Assembly (NCBI GenBank): GCA_902766475.1
Contig: CACXDQ010000056.1
Coordinates: 1-5,377, forward strand
Direction: 5' to 3'
From: an uncultured Eubacteriales bacterium
GTDB lineage: Bacteria > Bacillota > Clostridia > Christensenellales > Borkfalkiaceae
Length of the DNA stretch: 5,377 nt
Shown: in pieces, positions 1-5,036 of the stretch
Layout: the number at the start of each line of letters is the position of its first letter
How positions within the stretch are numbered: the stretch's first letter is position 1
The notes under the pieces: generated by a model
The model's database searches: none
Told to the model about the DNA's origin: nothing
What the model saw: only the letters and a program-made list of their open reading frames with translations
Position numbers and translations under genes: made by a program

Positions 1-464
1 AAGAGGTCTTTCCAACGGGTGTTGCCCGCAACGTAAGGGTTAGGTCTTTCGAGATATTCGCCGAGATCGAGGTATATGCCGTCCTCCTGCATTTTCGTTC
101 CGAACGTAAAGCCGATGGCAGGACAGTTTTTGATATTGATCTGCTGATTGAACCAAGCCGAAATATTGTTTATGTTGTCGACGGGCTTCGCATAGTCCGA
201 CGCCCAGACGATCTCCGTGCCGCTCAGCGTCTTATACGCCGCCGCAATATATCGGCTTGCGTTGACGGGGTGCGGCTGGTCGGGCGTAGCGTTTTCGCTC
301 GCCGACGGCATAAGCGTGTGTAGATCGACGAATAATTTCTTTACTTCGCCCGCCTCTCCGCCGCTCTCGTTATCGTTTTGCTTAGCGCACGCCGCAGACG
401 ACAGCGCCGTAGCCGCCGCAAGACAGACGGCTAAAATACCCGAATACAACTTCTTTCTGTTCAT
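1..464 (-). CDS. ABC transporter extracellular solute-binding lipoprotein, N-terminal part (runs off window)
   Basis: I read 154 residues from the ATG at 464-462; the frame stays open to the left edge, so the C-terminal two thirds of a protein usually of 420-550 residues is missing. The start has basic residues MNRKK, a hydrophobic stretch (about residues 7-24) and a lipobox-like SAAC with the lipidated Cys at residue 26, followed by a hydrophilic linker (27-43) rich in Gly, Glu, Asp and Asn. The mature part (EIVWASDY at 84-91, AWFNQQINI at 103-111, DGIYLDLGEYLE at 128-139) resembles family 1 sugar-binding proteins that deliver oligosaccharides to ABC importers at the outer membrane face. An AGAGG ribosome site (474-478) lies 9 nt before the ATG. 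It follows the 554-2143 gene by 89 bp on the same strand and I see no convincing own promoter, so co-transcription is likely. The class call is by resemblance only; the substrate is unknown, carbohydrate being inferred from the neighbours. Confidence 0.75.
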   Translation of the reverse strand, partial: MNRKKLYSGILAVCLAAATALSSAACAKQNDNESGGEAGEVKKLFVDLHTLMPSASENATPDQPHPVNASRYIAAAYKTLSGTEIVWASDYAKPVDNINNISAWFNQQINIKNCPAIGFTFGTKMQEDGIYLDLGEYLERPNPYVAGNTRWKDL

Positions 465-500
465 TAAAATAAACCTCTGAGTAATATATAAAATGCGGTA

Positions 501-530
501 AAGGGGCTTTGCCTAAAACAAACGCCCCTT
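501..530 (-). terminator. Intercistronic stem-loop, possible attenuator or weak terminator
   Basis: AAGGGGC (501-507) pairs with GCCCCTT (524-530). A further TT/AA pairing beyond one mismatch extends the stem to 10 bp around a 10-nt loop. It lies 23 nt beyond the stop codon of the secreted-protein gene and before the lipoprotein gene. On the minus strand the stem is followed by TACCGCATTTT rather than a continuous U-run, so complete termination is doubtful. I infer partial read-through or a 3'-end-stabilising hairpin that would set different expression levels for the two genes. Confidence 0.45.
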
Positions 531-553
531 CATCAAGCTTTGATTATACGCTA

Positions 554-2143
554 TTAGTTTTCTCTCTTCTTTCTGAGAAGGGCTGCTGCGCCGAGTGCGG
601 CAAGCACTGCGAAAACTGCGGCATAAGTGCCGTTTACAGCTCCTCCGCAACCTTCTTCCGAGCCTTCGTCGGAAGTTTTAGCGGAATCTTCTGCGGAAAC
701 GGACTCGCCTTCGGAAGCAGATTCGGACTCTTCTTCCTTCTCGATCTCTTTCCACTGACCGTAAAGCGTAACGTCCTCGCTTACAACTGCGCCGTCCTCT
801 ATCTCGGCGGTAAGTTCAGCGTCGGTAAACCAACCGACGAACTCATAACCCTCTTTTTCCGCCGGAATATAGCCGTTTAAAGCCTCGCCATTTCTCTGGC
901 GAACGTCCTCGTAAAGCGTATTTTCGCCGTCGTTATATTTAACGGTAACGTATGCGATGTCGGCAAATTCGCCCTCGAAGGATACGGTGTAAAGCTTTAC
1001 GCCGATAAATGCGAGTTCGAGATTAGCTCCCGCCGCCTTGTCCTGAACGAGTTCGATCTTGACGTAAACGTTCTCTTTGCCCTTAACGTAATCGGTTATG
1101 TCGGCGGTTGCGTCAAGATTCCAACCGGACTCGGCAGTATTAGTACAGCCGTAAGAAACAGCTTTTTCGTATTTTTCGCCGTCGCCGCTGACGTAAACGT
1201 TTATCTTGTTGTTGTTATGGCAATCTGCATTATCCTGATTCCATATCTTGCCGGAAAGAGAGATAGAAAGCTCGTCGAAGTTCTTGTCCTCGTCTGCGGA
1301 AAGCTTATATACGATATAAGAGCTGTCCGCAATGTCGATAGATCCGCCCCAAGTTGCCCCGGGAACTATCCCGTGTTCGTTTGCGTCGGAACATACGCCG
1401 ACGGCTTCCTTGACGTTGGTAGCGGTTATCTGCGTGGTAGTGAAGTTGTCCGACAAAGTGAAATCTTTAACTTCGGGTGCGACGCCCTCTTTCGTGGTAG
1501 CCGTGAAGGTTATCGTGTTGAGCTTAATGCCGGCAAACCATATATCTATATTGCCGTTTGCGTCCGCAACCGTGCCTTCGCCGCTTACTTTGCTCTGTTT
1601 GAGCTCCACTTTAACGTAAGCCTTGGCGAAACCTGCGGCAACGCTTAAATCGGTCTCTGCGAGGTCGGCAAAAGCTGCGCCCGTGTTCTTTTCGCCGGGG
1701 GTATAAGAATGCATGAGTATGTTTGCCGTTGCGGGAGAAGTTCCGATATAAATATTGATAGCGTTCTCGTTGTGGGCGGTGCCGTTGTCCTGATTCCATA
1801 CCCTTGCGTTCACATTCAATTTGAGCGTGTCGAAAACTTGGTTTGCGCCGTTGTCGGTAGCCTTGATCTCGTAAATGATATACGATTCGTCGGCGATGTG
1901 GAACGGGCTGCCCCATTCGTCTGTGGGGATTGCACCGTGAGTTGCATCGGCGTTTACCGCAACGCCCTTGTGAGCGACGATATTGCCGGCGCCGTCAAGC
2001 GTCTGGATCTGACCGAAATTTGTGGTAACGGTAATGGTATTGTCCTCGCCCTCCGCCATGGCAACAACAGACATGCTGCCGCAGAACAAAGCGATGCACA
2101 AAGCAAAAATTGCTGCTAACCCGATTTTTTTGGAACGTAACAT
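554..2143 (-). CDS. Secreted, C-terminally anchored protein: two copies of an unrecognised beta-rich domain plus one InlB-type repeat
   Basis: The 529-residue product begins with a signal peptide (1-30, likely cleaved after VAMA). Two homologous domains follow, about 39-215 and 228-390. They share HG-x-x-P (69-73, 257-261), WG (77-78, 265-266), IAD-x-SYI-x-Y (83-91, 271-279), FD (104-105, 289-290), the strict WNQDN (116-120, 301-305) with a nearby His/Asn cluster, and a closing Y-VK-EL strand (176-181, 360-365). I do not recognise the domain. The strand-rich pattern suggests a beta-sandwich, possibly carbohydrate-binding. Residues about 398-465 form one InlB B-repeat (Listeria-Bacteroides repeat; GYEFVGWFTD at 432-441, LYGQW at 460-464). 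An acidic Ser/Glu stalk (466-497) leads to GCGG (498-501), a hydrophobic helix (about 507-523) and the tail RKKREN; there is no LPXTG. Start choice: AAGGAGGG (2149-2156) sits 5 nt before the ATG. A clear promoter and a candidate AraC operator lie upstream, and the lipoprotein gene at 1-464 lies downstream. No catalytic motif is visible. Confidence 0.85.
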   Translation of the reverse strand: MLRSKKIGLAAIFALCIALFCGSMSVVAMAEGEDNTITVTTNFGQIQTLDGAGNIVAHKGVAVNADATHGAIPTDEWGSPFHIADESYIIYEIKATDNGANQVFDTLKLNVNARVWNQDNGTAHNENAINIYIGTSPATANILMHSYTPGEKNTGAAFADLAETDLSVAAGFAKAYVKVELKQSKVSGEGTVADANGNIDIWFAGIKLNTITFTATTKEGVAPEVKDFTLSDNFTTTQITATNVKEAVGVCSDANEHGIVPGATWGGSIDIADSSYIVYKLSADEDKNFDELSISLSGKIWNQDNADCHNNNKINVYVSGDGEKYEKAVSYGCTNTAESGWNLDATADITDYVKGKENVYVKIELVQDKAAGANLELAFIGVKLYTVSFEGEFADIAYVTVKYNDGENTLYEDVRQRNGEALNGYIPAEKEGYEFVGWFTDAELTAEIEDGAVVSEDVTLYGQWKEIEKEEESESASEGESVSAEDSAKTSDEGSEEGCGGAVNGTYAAVFAVLAALGAAALLRKKREN

Positions 2144-2195
2144 AAATTCCCTCCTTATTTTTGTTTCAGGTTATAAATTTTTTTTTGATAATTTC

Positions 2196-2223
2196 ATTTT
2201 ATCATTTTTTCAGTGATAGTCAA
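2196..2223 (-). promoter_or_regulatory. Sigma-A type promoter of the secreted-protein gene
   Basis: Read on the minus strand, TTGACT (2223-2218) is the -35 box and TAAAAT (2201-2196) the -10 box with a 16-bp spacer. The -10 is preceded by TGA, giving an extended TGnTAAAAT element. The predicted start of transcription is the A at about 2189, leaving a leader of about 46 nt that holds the AAGGAGGG ribosome site. The paired TTTTAC repeats begin 8 bp upstream of the -35 box. Confidence 0.75.
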
Positions 2224-2231
2224 TATTATTA

Positions 2232-2260
2232 TTTTACAAAACCTATATTATTTTTACAAA
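2232..2260. repeat. Tandem direct repeat, candidate AraC-type operator of the secreted-protein promoter
   Basis: Two identical nonamers TTTTACAAA lie at 2232-2240 and 2252-2260, exactly 20 bp apart start to start. Similarity continues outwards as TATTATTT before each copy, one base longer in the second. The proximal copy is separated from the -35 hexamer by 8 bp. AraC/XylS proteins have two helix-turn-helix units that read adjacent major grooves, and their sites are often direct repeats about 21 bp apart abutting -35. The same arrangement recurs at 5008-5036 in front of the enzyme gene. Binding by the product of 2332-3201 is inferred from this geometry and from gene position. Confidence 0.6.
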
Positions 2261-2296
2261 TCTTATACTTAAACCGCCTTTTATATGGTAAAGCGC

Positions 2297-2325
2297 TTGT
2301 AATTTTTTTACTTTTGCTTTATAAT
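2297..2325 (+). promoter_or_regulatory. Sigma-A type promoter of the araC-family gene, predicting a leaderless mRNA
   Basis: TTGTAA (2297-2302), a 17-bp spacer and a perfect TATAAT (2320-2325) form a near-consensus promoter. Counting from the last -10 base, +1 falls on the A of the ATG at 2332, so the transcript would have essentially no 5' leader. The palindrome AAGCGCTT (2291-2298) overlaps the -35 box, and a lone TTTTAC (2306-2311) lies in the spacer. Either could be a repressor or autoregulator contact, but both are short. Confidence 0.65.
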
Positions 2326-2331
2326 GAAAGT

Positions 2332-3201
2332 ATGGGCAAACAACCTTCGATGGATTTCATATTATCCGAACATTTTTCAAAATATCTCGAGGACGATCTG
2401 CATCTCGGCTTTTATCCCTCTTTCATCGGCAGTGAAAAATGCCGACCGCAAAAGGCGATTTCCCGCCACACGAACGCCGAGGAATACACTTTCCACCTCA
2501 TTTTGTCGGGAACGGGCTATATCGTGAACGACGGGCAGACCAAAAAGCTCACGGCTAACGACGCATTCTTTATTCCGCCCCGCACGACGTACAGCGAAGA
2601 AAGGGATATTTATTATTACCCCGACAAGAACGATCCGTGGGAGTATATCTGGGTAAACTTCGTCGGCAAGGAAACCGAAAAACTCGTCCGCTGTGCGAAA
2701 TTTACGCTTACCAACAATTATTATTCTGTGCAGAACGCCGCTTATTTAAAGCAGCAATGGCGAGAAATGATAAGCATTGCCAAAAACACCGTAAAGAGAA
2801 ACGTTTCTTTCTATATGCCTTTCGCAATGAAATTTTTTGCGGAGATAGCCGACGAGAGAAAGATGAGCAGCGAAATAACTACCGCAAAAAAACAAAAGGT
2901 GAAAAAGATCACCGACGTTATTGAGCGCACTTACACCGATCAGGACTTTTCTATCGGCAAAATAGCCGAAAGCATGTTCTACACCACTTCGTACATCTCA
3001 CGCATCTTCAAGGAAGTTACAAACACTTCGCCCGTGGAATATGTAACGAGGCTGCGCATGCTCCGTGCGAAAGATCTTCTTCGGTCGGGGACGTACAGCA
3101 TAAGTCAGATAGCGTACCTCACGGGCTACAATTCGCCCTTCTACTTTTCAAAAGAATTTAAAAAGTATTACGGCTTTCCGCCATCTCGGTTTAAAGAATA
3201 A
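2332..3201 (+). CDS. AraC-family transcriptional regulator with N-terminal cupin sensor domain
   Basis: The 289-residue product has the usual length and layout of sugar-responsive AraC proteins. The N-terminal part (about 45-115) is an AraC-type cupin: the FHLILSGTGYIV strand region (54-65), a FFIPP turn (79-83), and the PDKNDPWEYIWVNFVG stretch (97-112) typical of Firmicutes carbohydrate regulators. A helical linker follows (about 135-190). The DNA-binding domain spans about 191-289 with HTH1 near 206-229 (FSIGKIAESM, SYISRIFKE) and HTH2 near 256-280 (ISQIAYLTGY, YFSKEFKKYYG), ending in the family signature PPSRFKE. The reading frame is open upstream, but those codons lie under the promoter. 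ATG 2332 is the first usable start; ATG 2350 is an alternative, and neither has a convincing ribosome site. It is divergent from the secreted-protein gene and convergent with the enzyme gene. It is the likely ligand of the paired TTTTAC repeats at both neighbouring promoters. The effector sugar cannot be read from sequence. Confidence 0.93.
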   Translation: MGKQPSMDFILSEHFSKYLEDDLHLGFYPSFIGSEKCRPQKAISRHTNAEEYTFHLILSGTGYIVNDGQTKKLTANDAFFIPPRTTYSEERDIYYYPDKNDPWEYIWVNFVGKETEKLVRCAKFTLTNNYYSVQNAAYLKQQWREMISIAKNTVKRNVSFYMPFAMKFFAEIADERKMSSEITTAKKQKVKKITDVIERTYTDQDFSIGKIAESMFYTTSYISRIFKEVTNTSPVEYVTRLRMLRAKDLLRSGTYSISQIAYLTGYNSPFYFSKEFKKYYGFPPSRFKE

Positions 3202-3203
3202 AA

Positions 3204-3236
3204 TTCGCCGTGCCGCTTCAAAAGCGGCACGGCGAA
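3204..3236. terminator. Bidirectional intrinsic terminator between convergent genes
   Basis: A perfect 15-bp stem (3204-3218 with 3222-3236, TTCGCCGTG outermost) has a 3-nt loop. It lies 2 bp after the araC stop and 21 bp after the stop of the convergent enzyme gene. On the minus strand the stem runs into TTTTATTCTTT, a good U-rich tail, so it mainly serves the enzyme gene. On the plus strand the following bases (AACCATTTATATT) are only moderately U-rich, so termination of araC there is probable but weaker. Confidence 0.85.
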
Positions 3237-3257
3237 AACCATTTATATTGCCATTTT

Positions 3258-4904
3258 TTATTCTATCGTAACGACGGATATGCCGACGTTGGTCAATTTG
3301 AGATCGAGGGCGGCGTAACCGTTTATGAGTGCGCCGTTTCTCTTGCACCCCTCGAACACGACGCTCTTTATCGCTCCGCCGTGCGCCGATTCGTTCGATA
3401 GGCGCACCTCTTTATCGCCCCTTATGTCGAGATTTCTGAAAACAACTTTCTCTACCACTGCGCCCGAACTCTCCTCGATCGTAACGTTCACGGGATATTT
3501 TGCGCTGCTGTAAATTTCTATATTTTCAAAGTAAACGTCATTTATCTTTGCGTCGTCTGCGAGAATGACCACCACTCCGCCGAGAGCGTCCATCCATTCG
3601 GCGCTCGCATATCCTACGGAACAATCGGTGAAATATATCTCCTTCATATCACGCTTGCTTTCGGAAATGATGCCGAGCCCTCTCGCCTTGTCCGGCCATG
3701 CGTTGCATTTTTCAAAGCGAATATCCTTGATTTCTATATTGCATGCGCCGTACATCGACTTCACCTCGAAAAGGTCGTCGCCCGAACGTGCGAAACAGTT
3801 CTTGCAAAGCACGTTTGCACTGTCCACAAAACACACGCCGTCGCTGTTCTGACGATAGCCGAATAAGAGTATATCCTCTACGGCAATATTTTTACATTGC
3901 GTAAAATACATGGTCCATTCGGGCGCATTGTTAAGCGTTACGCCCTCTACCGTTATATCGCTCGAAGCGTCGAATCTCACCGCCGAACGTGCGTGCCATG
4001 CCAAACGTGAAAGATCGATAACGCCCCTGCCGTAAATCTTGACGTTTTTGACGTTATTGCCCTCGAAAAGCGCTTTCCAACGCGGCATGCCCGCCCAATC
4101 CGTTTCGATAGTCTTTTCCTCGTCGGCGGCAGGCGTGTCGGCGTAGATATAAGCGCCGTTTTCGAGATAAACAGCCGTGTTGTTCAAAAATTCCACGCCG
4201 TATTTTAAAATGTGTTCTCCCTTTGCGAAATAGAGAACTCTCTTTTCCTTTCCGAACTCTATCCTATCGTTGTGCTTACCGGCAGGTATCTTCACTACGT
4301 CGTATCCGCTCGGCGCCGAAAACTTCTCTTTTTCACGCAAAAACAGCGTTATGGCTTTCTCTTTCTCACCGTTGGGAACGAACGTGTAATTGCCATGCGA
4401 AGGCACTTGAATAACGTGATCTTTGCCTTGCTTTTTCGCCGTTGCGCCGCCGCTTTCGGGCAGTACGACAGCGGAATTTATATCAAGACCGCTCCCGATC
4501 TTCACAGAAAGGGGAAAAGCGCCCGACGAAACGTCGGCACACGCAAAGCTGTGCGCCCCGAATGTCGTCCTCACCGCATAACACGGAACGGCTGTATCGC
4601 CTATCGAAACGTTATAATAGGGCGAAATAACGGCGCCGTCGCTCTTTGCGTCATTGTCGTGTTCGCCGTCGGGCTTGTCCGTTTCCGCAATAAACGTAAG
4701 TATGTCGGCGGAAACGTGTAAATTGTCAAAAGTTATAGGCTCTATCATATCTTCTTCGTCCTTTTCCGTCTGATCTGCGGAATTTCCCGCAGTGTCGATC
4801 TCATTGCTCGTACCCGTTTTGCCGCCCGAAGAAGGCTCTGCGTCGCAAGCGCAAAATGCCGACAATAAACAAAGAACGATAAAAAAACAAATTGCTCTTT
4901 TCAT
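3258..4904 (-). CDS. Surface lipoprotein with right-handed beta-helix, GH28/GH49-like polysaccharide hydrolase
   Basis: The 548-residue product starts at the ATG preceded by GGAGG (4910-4914). This start begins a signal peptide (MKR, then a hydrophobic core 4-17) with FCAC, lipid-accepting Cys at 20. An upstream in-frame ATG at 4985 would add 27 residues before the signal peptide and lies upstream of the predicted transcription start, so I reject it. After an acidic Ser/Gly linker (21-55), a beta-sandwich-like region (about 56-195) precedes coils of a right-handed beta-helix (about 220-540), marked by recurring NVKNVKIYG-, ITVEGVTL- and NIAVEDILL-type strands. NSDG (353-356) and GDD (375-377) match the catalytic-Asp positions of GH28 polygalacturonases; GH49 dextranases share this fold and Asp trio. 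The GH28 GHG histidine motif is replaced: the equivalent stretch appears to be ARGLGI (407-412). Hydrolysis of an extracellular polysaccharide is therefore likely, with linkage and family open. It has its own promoter with paired operator repeats and ends at the 3204-3236 hairpin. Confidence 0.85.
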   Translation of the reverse strand: MKRAICFFIVLCLLSAFCACDAEPSSGGKTGTSNEIDTAGNSADQTEKDEEDMIEPITFDNLHVSADILTFIAETDKPDGEHDNDAKSDGAVISPYYNVSIGDTAVPCYAVRTTFGAHSFACADVSSGAFPLSVKIGSGLDINSAVVLPESGGATAKKQGKDHVIQVPSHGNYTFVPNGEKEKAITLFLREKEKFSAPSGYDVVKIPAGKHNDRIEFGKEKRVLYFAKGEHILKYGVEFLNNTAVYLENGAYIYADTPAADEEKTIETDWAGMPRWKALFEGNNVKNVKIYGRGVIDLSRLAWHARSAVRFDASSDITVEGVTLNNAPEWTMYFTQCKNIAVEDILLFGYRQNSDGVCFVDSANVLCKNCFARSGDDLFEVKSMYGACNIEIKDIRFEKCNAWPDKARGLGIISESKRDMKEIYFTDCSVGYASAEWMDALGGVVVILADDAKINDVYFENIEIYSSAKYPVNVTIEESSGAVVEKVVFRNLDIRGDKEVRLSNESAHGGAIKSVVFEGCKRNGALINGYAALDLKLTNVGISVVTIE

Positions 4905-4909
4905 TTTAT

Positions 4910-4914
4910 CCTCC
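4910..4914 (-). promoter_or_regulatory. Ribosome binding site deciding the start of the beta-helix lipoprotein
   Basis: GGAGG on the minus strand with a 5-nt spacer (ATAAA) before the ATG at 4904. It selects this internal ATG over the in-frame ATG at 4985, which has no such site and would put the lipoprotein signal peptide in the middle of the protein. Confidence 0.85.
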
Positions 4915-4970
4915 ACATCCGCTAAACCATAAATAAAAACGCTTGCTTTAAATGGCATTTTTACGCTTAT

Positions 4971-4999
4971 ATTATATAACGTCAACGCAGAATTGTAAA
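4971..4999 (-). promoter_or_regulatory. Sigma-A type promoter of the beta-helix lipoprotein gene
   Basis: On the minus strand TTTACA (4999-4994), 17 bp and a perfect TATAAT (4976-4971) form a near-consensus promoter; predicted +1 is near 4964, giving a leader of about 60 nt. An alternative pairing uses TTGACG (4984-4979) with TAAAAA 16 bp downstream, but its -10 is poorer. With the first choice, the paired TTTTAC repeats start 8 bp upstream of -35, exactly as at the secreted-protein promoter. Confidence 0.7.
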
Positions 5000-5007
5000 T
5001 GCAATAT

Positions 5008-5036
5008 TTTTACTAATTCACTCGAAATTTTACACA
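5008..5036. repeat. Tandem direct repeat, second copy of the candidate AraC-type operator
   Basis: TTTTACTAA (5008-5016) and TTTTACACA (5028-5036) are direct repeats exactly 20 bp apart. They match the operator at 2232-2260 in hexamer, orientation relative to the controlled gene, repeat spacing (14 bp between hexamers) and distance to -35 (8 bp). The flanking bases differ, so this is not a recent duplication of the whole region. The element overlaps the 3' end of the broken transporter gene. Confidence 0.6.

Noticed and set aside
543..548. Perfect TATAAT on the minus strand as a separate promoter for the solute-binding lipoprotein
   Set aside because: No acceptable -35 hexamer lies 16-18 bp upstream, no TGn extension is present, and the stem-loop would sit in its leader. 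Co-transcription is simpler.
1217..1648. Long plus-strand reading frames opposite the secreted-protein gene (also 509-880, 1332-1619, 1709-2119)
   Set aside because: They mirror a minus-strand gene that has a signal peptide, repeated domains and a perfect ribosome site. They have no ribosome sites or recognisable domains.
1230..1802. Short DNA repeat TCCTGATTCCATA near 1232 and 1790 as a regulatory or mobile repeat
   Set aside because: It is the coding sequence of the conserved WNQDN motif in the two homologous protein domains, explained by domain duplication.
2161..2331. Upstream extension of the araC reading frame
   Set aside because: The frame is open, but it runs through both divergent promoters and the operator, encodes low-complexity Phe/Leu/Tyr sequence, and does not belong to the AraC fold.
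2161..2331. Riboswitch or small RNA in the divergent AT-rich region
   Set aside because: The region is accounted for by two promoters, the tandem repeat and short leaders. I see no structured GC-containing element long enough for an aptamer.
4212..4721. 169-residue plus-strand reading frame opposite the enzyme gene
   Set aside because: It is the complement of well-supported beta-helix coding sequence; Arg-rich composition and no start signals indicate a shadow frame.
4905..4985. Longer start (ATG 4985) for the beta-helix lipoprotein
   Set aside because: It places the signal peptide internally, has no ribosome site and lies upstream of the predicted transcription start near 4964.
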